Shown: in pieces, positions 11,045 through 20,116 of the stretch
Numbering within the stretch: the first letter of the stretch is position 1
Layout of the letters: each line of letters starts with the position of its first letter
Source of the DNA: Planktothrix tepida PCC 9214
GTDB taxonomy: Bacteria; Cyanobacteriota; Cyanobacteriia; Cyanobacteriales; Microcoleaceae
Reading direction: 5' to 3'
DNA length: 64,000 nucleotides
NCBI RefSeq assembly: GCF_900009145.1
Contig: NZ_LN889764.1
Coordinates: 1-64,000, forward strand
Made by a program: the position numbers and the translations under genes
The notes under the pieces: generated by a model
What the model saw: only the letters and a program-made list of their open reading frames with translations
What the model was told of the DNA's origin: nothing
Database searches by the model: none

Positions 11045-12352
11045 CTAATTATTAACCTCCATATCTTTCATTTGAGTTGGCAGATCAATGATGAATTCAC
11101 ATCCTTCTTCTTGGCTAGAGTTAAAACTGAGTTTTCCTTGATGTTTTTGGACAATAATTTCATAGCAGGTGGTTAAGCCTAAGCCAATTCCTTGACCTAC
11201 AGGTTTTGTTGTAAAAAAGGGATTAAATAATTGAGATTTGACTTCCTCTGATATTCCCATGCCATTATCTTTAATCCGAATTCTGACTTCATTAGGATTA
11301 ATGGATTCTGTGATAATCCAAATCGTAGGGGGCAGATTGGATGACGTTTTTGCTCCTATTCCTAATTCCAAAGCATCAATAGAATTTGTTAATAAATTCA
11401 AAAAAACTTGATTAATTTGGCTGGCGTAACAGGTAACACGGGGTAAATTATCATAGGATTTAATAATTTCAATTTCAGCCCGTTGTCCCTCAGCACGCAG
11501 CCGATATTGGAGAAGTAATAATGTACTGTCTAGCCCTTGATGTAAATCTACCGGTTTAATATCGGATTCTCCCAACCGAGAAAAAATTCTTAAGGCGAGG
11601 ATAATTCTTCTAATTCGTTCTGTTCCTCTTTGCATCGATCCCAAAATATTTTGGAGATCATTAATCATAAACTCTAAATCAAATTCCTGTAAAAAAGATT
11701 GAATAGCTTTACTGGGTTGAGGATATTCGTTTTGATATAAATAAATTAATTTTAATAAATCTTGAATATATTGTTGAGTCGGAACTAAATTTCCTGAAAT
11801 AAAACTAATGGGATTATTAATTTCGTGAGCAATTCCAGCCACAAGCTGTCCTAAACTCACCATTTTTTCCTTTTGAATCAGTTGAGCTTGAGTGGATTTT
11901 AATTCTTTGACGGTTAATTGAAGTTGAGAATTTTGTTGTTTCAGTTGACTTTGTAACTTTTGAATTGTAAGTTGATTTTGAATCCGAATTAAAACTTCTT
12001 CAAATTGGAAGGGTTTAGTAATGTAGTCTACACCTCCAACTTGAAATGCTTTGACTTTATCTAAAACATCATCTAAAGCACTGAGGAAAATGATCGGAAT
12101 ATTTTGGGTACGTTCATCTTTTTTGAGTTGTTCACAGACTTGATAACCATTCATTTCCGGTAAATTAATATCCAATAAAATCAAATCTGGAATGATAGTT
12201 TTTACGGCAGTTAAAGCCATTTGACCGTTAATCGCTTTACGAACATTATATCCTTGGTCTACCAACATTTGGGATAAAAACCGCAAATTAGCAGGAGTAT
12301 CATCAACAACAAGAATATCGGCTTTGGGTTGATTGTTTAAAGTATGGTTCAT
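11045..12352 (-). CDS. Hybrid response regulator/sensor histidine kinase
   Basis: A 435-residue cytoplasmic two-component protein. The receiver domain occupies about residues 12-128 with phospho-acceptor aspartate in PDLILLDINLPEMNGYQ and the switch lysine in VDYITKPFQ. A glutamine-rich coiled coil (about 130-165) leads to the HisKA H-box MVSLGQLVAGIAHEINNPIS, then an HATPase domain with N box LTNSIDALE, G1 KDNGMGISEE and G2 GQGIGLGLTTCYEI. There is no membrane or sensory domain, so it probably works inside a phosphorelay. It lies 117 bases from the next response regulator on the same strand, so they may be co-transcribed. Confidence 0.93.
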   Translation of the reverse strand: MNHTLNNQPKADILVVDDTPANLRFLSQMLVDQGYNVRKAINGQMALTAVKTIIPDLILLDINLPEMNGYQVCEQLKKDERTQNIPIIFLSALDDVLDKVKAFQVGGVDYITKPFQFEEVLIRIQNQLTIQKLQSQLKQQNSQLQLTVKELKSTQAQLIQKEKMVSLGQLVAGIAHEINNPISFISGNLVPTQQYIQDLLKLIYLYQNEYPQPSKAIQSFLQEFDLEFMINDLQNILGSMQRGTERIRRIILALRIFSRLGESDIKPVDLHQGLDSTLLLLQYRLRAEGQRAEIEIIKSYDNLPRVTCYASQINQVFLNLLTNSIDALELGIGAKTSSNLPPTIWIITESINPNEVRIRIKDNGMGISEEVKSQLFNPFFTTKPVGQGIGLGLTTCYEIIVQKHQGKLSFNSSQEEGCEFIIDLPTQMKDMEVNN

Positions 12353-12469
12353 AATTGGAAATAATCAGCCATTTCTATTCTAATAAAAAGTTGAGTAGAA
12401 CAGATCCTCATGGGTTAGGAACATTACTGGAATGTTAAAAAGCACATTGGGTTAATTATACTAATTTTT

Positions 12470-14260
12470 TTACCAGTGTGGGCAAGATTGAATCAAATTA
12501 GTGGCTATTTTACTATTAACAGGTTTAGAAAAAAAATATCCCTGACCTGCATTACAGTTCAATTTTCGTAATTGAGCCAATTGTTGTGCGGTTTCTATAC
12601 CTTCTGCAATAACATTCATTCCCAAGGTTTTGACTAAACTAATAATGACAGGAACTAAGCCCAAATTTTGAGGATCATCGTTAATAGGACTAATAAAAGA
12701 ACGATCAATTTTGAGAATATTGACAGGGAAAGAATGAAGATAACTCAGAGATGAATAACCTGTCCCAAAATCGTCGATACTTAAATTTATTCGTCGTTCT
12801 TTTAACTGTTTTAATATCTCGGAAGCATTTTCAGGGTGATCTAAAATCGCACTTTCTGTAATTTCTAGGTTTAAATATTGAGGTTCAAGTTGGCTTTCCT
12901 CTAAAATCTGATCAATTTGTTGAATTAAATTGTGTTGAGCAAATTGTAAAGCCGATAAATTCACACTCACGGTTAAGGGATAATCCGTTAATTTTTCTTT
13001 TTTCCAGGTGGAAACTTGATGGCAAGATTCTCGTAATACCCATTCCCCAAGGCGAGAAATTAAACCCGTTTCTTCCGCAATGGGAATAAACAAACCCGGA
13101 GAAATTAAACCTTGGGTTGGATGATACCAACGCACTAAGGCTTCAAACCCAATAATAATTCCTGAATCTAAGGAAATAATTGGTTGATAGTGAACGCTAA
13201 ATTCTTGATTAGTAAGAGCTTTTCTAAGGTCGGTTTCTAATTGTAAGCGTTGCAGAACTGCTTTATACATTTCTGGCTCAAAAAGTTGATATCGACCTTT
13301 TCCTAATGCTTTCGCTTCATAAAGGGCTGTATCCGCATCTCGCAATAAATCTTCGGGTTTTTGATAACTGGTATTAGAAACAGCGATCCCTATACTCAAA
13401 TTAATAAAAATAGTTCTAATTCCTAGGGTAAAAGGATGGGAAAATGAGTCTAAAATTTGGCGGGCGACTTGTTGCGGGTTACGAGAGTTGAGCGGATTTA
13501 ATAAAATGACAAATTCATCTCCTCCTAAACGGGCAATTAAGTCCGGTGGATCAATAAAACTTTGTAACCGTTCAGCGATCGCAATCAACAACTCATCCCC
13601 GGCAAAATGACCTAAAGAATCATTGATTACTTTGAAGCGATCGCAGTCTAAACATAAAATAGCATACTGCTGATCTGGGGACTCTTGACTTTGTTGAAAG
13701 GCTTGTTTTAATTGTTCCATAAACGCCCCTCGGTTCCATAACCCAGTTAAAGGATCATGAAGCACAATTTTTAAGAGTTGATCATTGGCTTGTTCAAGCT
13801 GTAATGTTCTTTGTTTCACCCGTTCTTCTAGTTGAAAATTTAGGTGAATCAGTTGACTTTGAATTTGATTTAATTCTAAATGATGCTCAACTCGGACGAT
13901 GACTTCTTGATATTGAAAGGGTTTAGTAATAAAGTCTACCCCTCCCATTTTAAAAGCTTTAATTTTATCATTCACATGAGATAATCCACTCATGAAGATA
14001 ATAGGGATATTAGAGGTGAGTACATAAGATTTTAAATAATTACACACTTCATAACCATCCATTTCCGACATCATAATGTCAAGTAAAATCAAATCAAGGG
14101 AATGATTCATCGCGATGGAAATAGCACTTGGCCCATCATTGGCGATGTAAACACAGTATCCTTTACTTTCTAAAATTGAAGATAAAAAAATTAAGTTGTC
14201 TAGGGTATCATCCACCACTAGAATCTTTTGATTTTCACCCGAACTTAAGACATTATTCAT
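12470..14260 (-). CDS. Response regulator with GGDEF and EAL domains
   Basis: A 596-residue bifunctional cyclic-di-GMP protein. Receiver domain about residues 12-128 (acceptor aspartate in LDLILLDIMMSEMDGYE), coiled linker, GGDEF domain about 170-325 with intact RLGGDEFVILL, and EAL domain about 340-590. The EAL domain shows GFEALVRW, NLEITES, IDDFGTGYSSLSYL, KIDRSFI, EGIETAQQ and GQGYFFSKP, so the catalytic residues for phosphodiesterase activity appear complete. The receiver is close in sequence to that of the downstream kinase protein, suggesting the pair arose or works together. Target behaviour (motility, aggregation) cannot be read from sequence. Confidence 0.94.
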   Translation of the reverse strand: MNNVLSSGENQKILVVDDTLDNLIFLSSILESKGYCVYIANDGPSAISIAMNHSLDLILLDIMMSEMDGYEVCNYLKSYVLTSNIPIIFMSGLSHVNDKIKAFKMGGVDFITKPFQYQEVIVRVEHHLELNQIQSQLIHLNFQLEERVKQRTLQLEQANDQLLKIVLHDPLTGLWNRGAFMEQLKQAFQQSQESPDQQYAILCLDCDRFKVINDSLGHFAGDELLIAIAERLQSFIDPPDLIARLGGDEFVILLNPLNSRNPQQVARQILDSFSHPFTLGIRTIFINLSIGIAVSNTSYQKPEDLLRDADTALYEAKALGKGRYQLFEPEMYKAVLQRLQLETDLRKALTNQEFSVHYQPIISLDSGIIIGFEALVRWYHPTQGLISPGLFIPIAEETGLISRLGEWVLRESCHQVSTWKKEKLTDYPLTVSVNLSALQFAQHNLIQQIDQILEESQLEPQYLNLEITESAILDHPENASEILKQLKERRINLSIDDFGTGYSSLSYLHSFPVNILKIDRSFISPINDDPQNLGLVPVIISLVKTLGMNVIAEGIETAQQLAQLRKLNCNAGQGYFFSKPVNSKIATNLIQSCPHW

Positions 14261-14969
14261 AAATAATAGACTACTAAAATGAACTTTATAAAGGACAATT
14301 TAAACTGAGAGACAATAGCTCTATAACATTTTTATTCCCGATGTACAATCCTTCTGATGGCTGTTTTTTATTTAGCAAATTCAGACATTCCCTCCCAATA
14401 TTCATCAGTCAAAGACTTATGATTCTATTGATCTTAATCAATTTTCTCGATTGAGAAATAGCTGAAAAACAAGAAAATATTAAAACAAGGATAATAAAAA
14501 TTTTAATATTAAGGGTTAAGCTGATCATATAACTTAACCTGAATCAGTGGAAGTCGGACAAGTCTGATTTCAATTTTAAACTTGATTCGGGAAGATTTGG
14601 ATGGATACAAATCCCATCCCCCATAGATTAAGGTACAAATCTCAACAACAAGTTTTGAGATTCGCTGGGGTGTCAGGCGTGGGGATATGAGGGGGTTAGG
14701 AAATCTAAAAGGATTCAATTTAGATACAGAACCGCTTTAACAATTTACTACATTTACATTAACTGTTATTTTTGGTATAATTTGTCCATCCTATCTCCTA
14801 AGTTCTGTCAATATGTAATATCAGCTTGTACTATTTTTTGTTAAAAGATTAATAGTTTAAGACCCAAGGCACTAAAAAATCACTCCTCATCCTCCCAAAG
14901 CCTGTATTCCTTTATACTTATAATAAGGCTTTAAAGTAAAGTCTGCCAGCTTCTTCTAATATTTACTCA
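14261..14969. other. Intergenic region without a recognised gene
   Basis: About 700 AT-rich bases between two divergently oriented genes. A perfect inverted repeat, AATCTCAA...TTGAGATT-like, lies near 14635-14661. Open frames here (for example 14509-14718, minus) have no family-like composition. Promoters for both flanking genes must lie here, but I cannot place them confidently. Confidence 0.6.
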
Positions 14970-16364
14970 ATGATAATCGACGATGTGATTCTAGTCTTGA
15001 ACGCCATACTTCCTAAGCCTTTGACGCGACTTCAAGAGCTAATTTTGCGACAAGCGTGGGAAGGTAAAACCTACACGACCATTGCTCAGGAAGCTTACTA
15101 TGGCCCTGAGCGAGTTAGAAAAGTTGCAGCAGACTTGTGGATTTTACTGAGTCAGGTTTTGAATGAGTCTATCAATAAAAGCAACTTTCGCAAAATACTA
15201 GAATCCCGTGAACTCACCCTCGCTCAACAGCAATTAATCTGGCAAACATCTTCCCAACCTAGCCTCAACCGAAAAATCCCCCTGGAATTTCCTGATGGCC
15301 CTTTATCCTTAAGCTCTCGCTTCTATATTTCCCGTCCTCCCATTGAAGAACTCGCTTTTACAGAAATTATGGAACCGGGTTCTGTGCTGCGGATTAAAGC
15401 TCCTCAAAAAATGGGAAAAAGCTCATTATTATTAAGAATAATAGCTTATGCAAATGAACTTAATTATCGAAGTGTTACTTTAGATTTTAATCAGGCAGAA
15501 GAAAGTTTATTTATCGACTTAAATAAATTCTTGCGTTGGTTTTGTGCCAATGTCGGTCACGCTTTAGATTTAGAATCCCAATTAGAAAACTATTGGGATG
15601 AAGACATTGGGAGTAAAGTTAGTTGTACCATTTATTTTCAAAATTATATTCTCGAACGAATTCAAGAACCAATCGTATTAGTATTAAATGAAGTCAATCG
15701 AATTTTTGAATATCCTGAACTGGCTAAAGAATTTTTTCCGATGTTGCGAGTTTGGTATGAAGAAGCGCGTAAAATAGAAATCTGGCAAAAACTTCGCTTA
15801 ATTGTTGCCTATTCCACAGAAATTTATGTACCCCTTAACTTAAATCAGTCTCCCTTTAATATTGGATTACCGTTAAGCTTACCTTACTTGACTCACGAAC
15901 AAATCAAAGAACTAGCAGAATGTTATCAATTAGACTGGGCAGGTGATTCAGAAATTCAACAGTTAATGGCCATGGTGGGAGGACATCCGTATTTAGTCCA
16001 GTTAGCGATGTATCATCTAGTCTCTGTATCGAGTGCAGCATTTTGTAATATTTATACATCCATATCCCAACTGGGACTGGAGTGCCCTTTAACACCCAAA
16101 GCCCAACTGCAAGAACTCCTGCAACAAGCGCCCACAAACGCGGGAATTTATAAAAATCATTTGCGTCGTCTGTTGTTTTCTTTGAATCAATATCCTCAAC
16201 TGAAAGCCGCTTTTCAACAGGTGATTAAGACGGGAGATTCAGGTAAAATTGACTCGACTTTAGCTTATAAATTAGACAGTATGGGTTTAATTACATTTAA
16301 TGGTGATCAGCTTGAACCCAGTTGTGAACTCTATCGCCGTTATTTCCAAGAAGAATTACAGTAG
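14970..16364 (+). CDS. vMAP/AAA-like domain STAND-type ATPase
   Basis: A 464-residue protein of a family common in filamentous cyanobacteria. Residues 1-90 form a helix-turn-helix-like N-terminal domain (PLTRLQELILRQAWEGKTY, then IAQEAYYGPERVRKVAADLW) as in vWA-MoxR-associated proteins. Residues about 110-460 are an AAA-like ATPase with a P-loop-like IKAPQKMGKSSLLLRI near 145-160 and the Walker B-like segment PIVLVLNEVNRIFEYPEL. The C-terminal winged helix carries MVGGHPYLVQLAMYHL. Full-length STAND proteins often add WD40 or peptidase effector domains; none is present here. Likely a signalling or defence-related switch; the specific function is unknown. Confidence 0.8.
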   Translation: MIIDDVILVLNAILPKPLTRLQELILRQAWEGKTYTTIAQEAYYGPERVRKVAADLWILLSQVLNESINKSNFRKILESRELTLAQQQLIWQTSSQPSLNRKIPLEFPDGPLSLSSRFYISRPPIEELAFTEIMEPGSVLRIKAPQKMGKSSLLLRIIAYANELNYRSVTLDFNQAEESLFIDLNKFLRWFCANVGHALDLESQLENYWDEDIGSKVSCTIYFQNYILERIQEPIVLVLNEVNRIFEYPELAKEFFPMLRVWYEEARKIEIWQKLRLIVAYSTEIYVPLNLNQSPFNIGLPLSLPYLTHEQIKELAECYQLDWAGDSEIQQLMAMVGGHPYLVQLAMYHLVSVSSAAFCNIYTSISQLGLECPLTPKAQLQELLQQAPTNAGIYKNHLRRLLFSLNQYPQLKAAFQQVIKTGDSGKIDSTLAYKLDSMGLITFNGDQLEPSCELYRRYFQEELQ

Positions 16365-16371
16365 TTGACTG

Positions 16372-16423
16372 TTCCCTTATTCCCTGTTCCCTGTTCCCTT
16401 ATTCCCTGTTCCCTGTTCCCTAC
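16372..16423. repeat. TTCCCTG/TTCCCTTA short tandem repeat
   Basis: Seven-base units of the type TTCCCTG, mixed with longer variants, repeat from 16372 to 16423 directly after the stop of the AAA-like gene. The same family recurs at 37788-37814 (reverse strand) and 46382-46483. Confidence 0.75.
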
Positions 16424-16429
16424 TCTTAA

Positions 16430-16453
16430 TAAAAAGCCACCCCTAGGGTGGCT
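16430..16453 (-). terminator. Rho-independent terminator of glnA
   Basis: AGCCACCC and GGGTGGCT (16435-16442 and 16446-16453) form a perfect 8-bp stem with a 3-base loop. On the minus strand the stem is followed by a run of T (A's at 16430-16434 on plus), placed about 30 bases after the glnA stop. Confidence 0.85.
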
Positions 16454-16480
16454 ATAAAAAACTCAAATGAGTCAAAACAA

Positions 16481-17902
16481 TTAACAGTCGTAATAAAGTG
16501 CAAACTCGTAGGGAGTAGGACGTAACCGGGTGGGGTTAACTTCGTTATCGAGTTTGTAGGAAATCCAGTTAGCAATAAAGTCTTCGGTGAACACACCCGG
16601 TTCTGTTAAAAAGGCGTGATCTTGCTCTAAGGCTTCCAACGCTAATTCCAAAGAACCAGGGGTTGAAGGAATTTTCCGCAGTTCTTCAGGACTGAGATCG
16701 TAGATATCCACATCCAAAGGTTCACCCGGATCAATTTGGTTTTTAATCCCATCAAGTCCAGCACAGAGCATCGCTGCAAACGCCATATAGGGGTTAGCCG
16801 TCGCATCAGGACACCGGAACTCTAAACGCTTGGCTTTGGGGTTGTTTCCAGCCAGAGGAATCCGCACCGAAGCTGAACGGTTACCTTGGGAGTAAGCCAA
16901 GTTCACCGGAGCTTCATATCCAGGAACTAAGCGTTTGTAGGAATTAGTGCTGGGGTTGGTTAAGGCCAACAACGCCGGAGCGTGTTTGAGAATACCGCCG
17001 ATGTACCACAGCCCCATGTCGCTGAAGCCCGCATATTTATCCCCAGCAAACAAAGGTTGACCATCTTTCCAGATGGATTGGTGAGTGTGCATCCCAGAAC
17101 CGTTATCTGCAAAAATCGGTTTGGGCATGAAGGTGATGGTTCTGCCGTATTTTTTACCGACATTTTTGATCACATATTTGTAGATCATCAAATTATCGGC
17201 GGCTTCAATCAAGGTTCCGAATTTGAAACCGAGTTCACACTGTCCACCTGTGGCCACTTCATGGTGATGTTTTTCAATGGGAACGCCACATTTGGCCATG
17301 GTTAACAACATTTCAGTACGGATATCTTGGAAAGTATCCGTTGGCGCAACGGGGAAATACCCTTCTTTGTAGCCCGGTTTGTAGGCTAAGTTTCCACCAG
17401 GTTCTTCCCTTCCTGAATTCCAACGACCTTCAACAGAATCGACATAGTAATAGCCACAATGTTGTGTTTGATCGTAGCGAACATCATCAAAAATGAAAAA
17501 TTCCGCTTCCGGGCCAAAGAATGCCGTATCCCCAATTCCCGTCGAAATTAAATAATCAACGGCTTTTTGGGCAATGACACGGGGACAACGATTGTAGGGT
17601 TCTCCAGTGCGGGGTTCTTGAATACTACAAATGATGCTGAGAGTCGGTTCTGCCATGAAGGGATCGATCCAAGCAGTTTTTGGATCTAACACCATTGACA
17701 TATCGGATTCATTAATGGCTTTCCAACCTCGGATGCTGGAACCATCAAACGGTACACCATCTGTAAAGGAGGATTCATCGATTTGGCTGTTGTGTACCGT
17801 TAGATGCTGCCAGGTTCCCAGCATATCCACGAATTTCAGGTCAATCATTTGAATCCCTTGGTCTTCGATCATCGATAAGACCTCTTGGGCAGTCTCAGGC
17901 AT
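16481..17902 (-). CDS. glnA: Glutamine synthetase type I
   Basis: Condenses ammonium and glutamate, the entry point of nitrogen in the GS-GOGAT pathway. With the start at 17902 ([12 protein letters not shown]) the product has 473 residues, the standard GSI length; the longer frame adds six atypical residues. Visible: the beta-grasp N-domain ending [11 protein letters not shown], the catalytic metal site [13 protein letters not shown], the [16 protein letters not shown] and [10 protein letters not shown] segments, and [10 protein letters not shown]. The region around [14 protein letters not shown] is the C-terminus. Upstream is a canonical NtcA-activated promoter, so expression should respond to nitrogen status through NtcA/2-oxoglutarate. 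Confidence 0.98.
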   Translation of the reverse strand: MPETAQEVLSMIEDQGIQMIDLKFVDMLGTWQHLTVHNSQIDESSFTDGVPFDGSSIRGWKAINESDMSMVLDPKTAWIDPFMAEPTLSIICSIQEPRTGEPYNRCPRVIAQKAVDYLISTGIGDTAFFGPEAEFFIFDDVRYDQTQHCGYYYVDSVEGRWNSGREEPGGNLAYKPGYKEGYFPVAPTDTFQDIRTEMLLTMAKCGVPIEKHHHEVATGGQCELGFKFGTLIEAADNLMIYKYVIKNVGKKYGRTITFMPKPIFADNGSGMHTHQSIWKDGQPLFAGDKYAGFSDMGLWYIGGILKHAPALLALTNPSTNSYKRLVPGYEAPVNLAYSQGNRSASVRIPLAGNNPKAKRLEFRCPDATANPYMAFAAMLCAGLDGIKNQIDPGEPLDVDIYDLSPEELRKIPSTPGSLELALEALEQDHAFLTEPGVFTEDFIANWISYKLDNEVNPTRLRPTPYEFALYYDC

Positions 17903-17975
17903 GAATGAATATCTCCTCAAAAATCTTGATTATCTCTGAAAGCCTTGGCCGTTGGGCGAACAAAGCGACTGGCTG

Positions 17976-17981
17976 ATCATA
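17976..17981 (-). promoter_or_regulatory. -10 element of the NtcA-dependent glnA promoter
   Basis: Read on the minus strand this is TATGAT (TAN3T), 23 bases downstream of the NtcA half-site TAC, the usual spacing of class II NtcA-activated promoters. The start codon follows about 75 bases later. Confidence 0.85.
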
Positions 17982-18004
17982 GTGACTCAGATTGATTAAG
18001 TTTT

Positions 18005-18018
18005 GTATTGAGTGCTAC
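18005..18018. promoter_or_regulatory. NtcA binding site GTA-N8-TAC
   Basis: GTATTGAGTGCTAC matches the NtcA consensus GTAN8TAC exactly. On the minus strand it sits 23 bases from TATGAT, giving a full NtcA-activated promoter for glnA. It is palindromic and lies in the shared glnA/apcF intergenic region, so it could also affect apcF, whose start lies 59 bases away; that effect is speculative. Confidence 0.88.
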
Positions 18019-18076
18019 AATACAGCACGTCGCGGCTTCAGAATAATTGAAAGATATTATAAAGGAGATAGCCTTC

Positions 18077-18586
18077 ATGCGAGACGCCGTTACAAGCTTA
18101 ATAAAAAATTACGACAGAACGGGTCGCTATTTGGATCGAGATGCCATCGATCAATTAAAGTCCTATTTTTCGACGGGCACGGCACGGGTGCAAGCGGCTG
18201 CGGTGATTAATAGCAACGCGGCTACTTTGGTCAAACAAGCGGGTTCTGCCTTGTTTAGCCAAGTTCCTGAGTTGATTCGTCCCGGTGGCTATGCTTACAC
18301 CACACGTCGTTATGCAGCTTGTTTACGCGATATGGACTATTATCTGCGTTACGCTACCTATGCTCTGGTGGCCGGAGATATGGATGTTTTAGATGAACGG
18401 GTACTCCAAGGGTTACGGGAAACTTACAATTCCTTAAATGTTCCCGTTGGCCCAACTGTGATCGGCATCGGTATTCTCAAAGATTTAGTGGCTGAACAAG
18501 TTGCAGCCGCTGGACTGCCTACTGGAGATTATTTAGAACAACCTTTTGAGCATTTAATTCGGGAATTGGGTGAACAGGATATTTAA
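18077..18586 (+). CDS. apcF: Allophycocyanin beta-18-type core subunit
   Basis: Phycobilisome core subunit replacing a normal beta subunit in the terminal-emitter-containing trimer. The start at 18077 is set by AAGGAG at 18061-18066; the product has 169 residues, exactly the ApcF size. ApcF-like features are MRDAVTSLIKNYDRTGRYLD and the segment RRYAACLRDMDYYLRYATYA with the bilin-attachment cysteine C82. At position 72, where beta-type phycobiliproteins carry the asparagine that is N-methylated, this protein has tyrosine (RPGGYAYTTRR). It is divergent from glnA. Confidence 0.93.
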   Translation: MRDAVTSLIKNYDRTGRYLDRDAIDQLKSYFSTGTARVQAAAVINSNAATLVKQAGSALFSQVPELIRPGGYAYTTRRYAACLRDMDYYLRYATYALVAGDMDVLDERVLQGLRETYNSLNVPVGPTVIGIGILKDLVAEQVAAAGLPTGDYLEQPFEHLIRELGEQDI

Positions 18587-18834
18587 TCCCCCACTCAATT
18601 TTTGTTTAAGGCGATTGCATTGGCTAACGCTCATTTCATTTTGTATTGGCTCACTTATGCCCATAACCCCTCCGATTAGATGAACTTCACGGGTTTGTCT
18701 GTTAGGGGTTTCTGGGCTAATGCCATTTTTATATCCCTAATATTTGACTGCGGCGGGAGGAAAATCTTCACTACACCGGAGCAGGTGTTAGGGTGGAATG
18801 GAATCCCGACGCATTAATCTTGAAACACAAATCC

Positions 18835-19035
18835 TTAAAAGTCTTCAACTCGACCCCACACGATACAGGTTTTCAAATGGTGTTGACTTCTATTCTCCTG
18901 AACATTGTCTGTGGTTATGAGTTCTACTTTGCCATTGGGATAAATAATATGAATCATTTCTCCACTTAAAATAGCAACGGTTGAGGGTTGGCTAGTTTCT
19001 TGATTAGCAAGGGGAAAAAAATTCAGGGTTTTCAT
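18835..19035 (-). CDS. Small protein of unknown function
   Basis: A 66-residue frame with protein-like composition: MKTLNFFPLANQ, then VAILSGEMIHIIYPNGKVEL, ending in TCIVWGRVEDF. The IIYPNGKVELI stretch suggests a small beta-rich fold. No family recognised. It stands alone, between apcF and tlyA, on the opposite strand to both. Its reality rests on composition and a plausible ATG, so confidence is moderate. Confidence 0.5.
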   Translation of the reverse strand: MKTLNFFPLANQETSQPSTVAILSGEMIHIIYPNGKVELITTDNVQENRSQHHLKTCIVWGRVEDF

Positions 19036-19250
19036 GGATTAATCCTAGTAAATTTAATACAACCTCTAGCTTTCTCTATTAACCTCTGATTTTTTTGGGC
19101 AAACAGTGATATTTTGAGGGATTAATTAAGATAAATCTCAATTCCTGATGTGATAAGGATCATCGACTTCTACCGTAAAGTAGTACAGAAACTGAATCTC
19201 GATAACCGTTTCCTAATTCTCGGTTCCCTGCTCTATCGTTCCCAATTTTT

Positions 19251-20099
19251 GTGAAACAACGACTTGATACGTTATTAGTAGACCGCAATTTATGTGAGTC
19301 CCGCCAACAGGCTCAACGATTAATCCGGGCGGGAGAAGTTTTGGTGAATCGACAGGTCATTGATAAACCGGGAACTGAAATCAATACAGAAGCAGAGATT
19401 CAAGTGAAACAACGAGCCCCTTTTGTCTCCAGAGGCGGAGAAAAACTGGCTAAAGCTTTGGCAGAATTTAACATTAATGTGCGTGATCGCATTTGTCTCG
19501 ATGGGGGGATTTCAACGGGAGGGTTTACCGATTGTTTATTAAAAGCAGGGGCAAAACAAGTTTATGGCGTTGATGTTGGCTATGGACAATGCGACTGGGG
19601 GATTAGAAATGATCCACGAGTGATTTTATTTGAACGCACGAATCTGCGCTATTTAACGCCTAGTCAATTGTACGGAGAGTTAACGATTGCAGCCGATACA
19701 CCTTCAGAACAATATGCGGATTTTGCCGTTGTCGATGTATCCTTTATTTCCTTAACCAAAATTCTGCCTCCGTTATGGCAACTGTTAAAGCCGAATCGGG
19801 AAGTGGTACTGTTAGTAAAACCTCAATTTGAAGTAGGGAAAGAACGGGTGGGCAAAAAAGGCGTTGTCCGAGATTCTCAAGATCAAGCCCATGCTATCTT
19901 TCAAGTCGGTTGTGCTGCCCTAACGTTAGGCTGGCAATATCGAGGTTTAACTTGGTCGCCCATTCAAGGCCCAGCAGGGAATATTGAATATCTGTTATGG
20001 TTACACAGTGAAGGTCAACCCCTTCCTTCGGAAATAGCCATCGCCCAAATCACCCAATTAGCCCAGGCAACCCTAACGTCTTCCTCTACTCAACCTTAA
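19251..20099 (+). CDS. tlyA: TlyA-family rRNA 2'-O-methyltransferase
   Basis: S4-domain plus FtsJ-like methyltransferase, annotated as hemolysin A or 16S/23S rRNA (cytidine-2'-O)-methyltransferase. GTG start at 19251; 282 residues. Residues 1-65 are the S4 RNA-binding domain (KQRLDTLLVDRNLCESRQQA, AGEVLVNRQ). The methyltransferase part shows VSRGGEKLAKAL, CLDGGISTGGFTDCLL (SAM-binding, with ISTGGF close to the usual ASTGGF), VYGVDVGYGQ and LVKPQFEVGKE. It is followed after 17 bases by a membrane protein gene, probably in the same transcript. Confidence 0.92.
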   Translation: MKQRLDTLLVDRNLCESRQQAQRLIRAGEVLVNRQVIDKPGTEINTEAEIQVKQRAPFVSRGGEKLAKALAEFNINVRDRICLDGGISTGGFTDCLLKAGAKQVYGVDVGYGQCDWGIRNDPRVILFERTNLRYLTPSQLYGELTIAADTPSEQYADFAVVDVSFISLTKILPPLWQLLKPNREVVLLVKPQFEVGKERVGKKGVVRDSQDQAHAIFQVGCAALTLGWQYRGLTWSPIQGPAGNIEYLLWLHSEGQPLPSEIAIAQITQLAQATLTSSSTQP

Positions 20100-20116
20100 C
20101 CTCCTAAATTCGTTCG

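Noticed and set aside
14509-14718. 69-codon minus-strand frame in the 14.3-15.0 kb gap
   Set aside because: No domain-like pattern and it overlaps inverted repeats; considered chance.
16982-17305. 107-codon frame antisense to glnA
   Set aside because: Complement of highly conserved glutamine synthetase codons; no independent start signal.
17903-17975. Possible glutamine riboswitch in the glnA leader
   Set aside because: The leader is only about 65-75 bases and lacks the conserved GGAAGTAGG-type element, so the NtcA promoter is the better-supported control.
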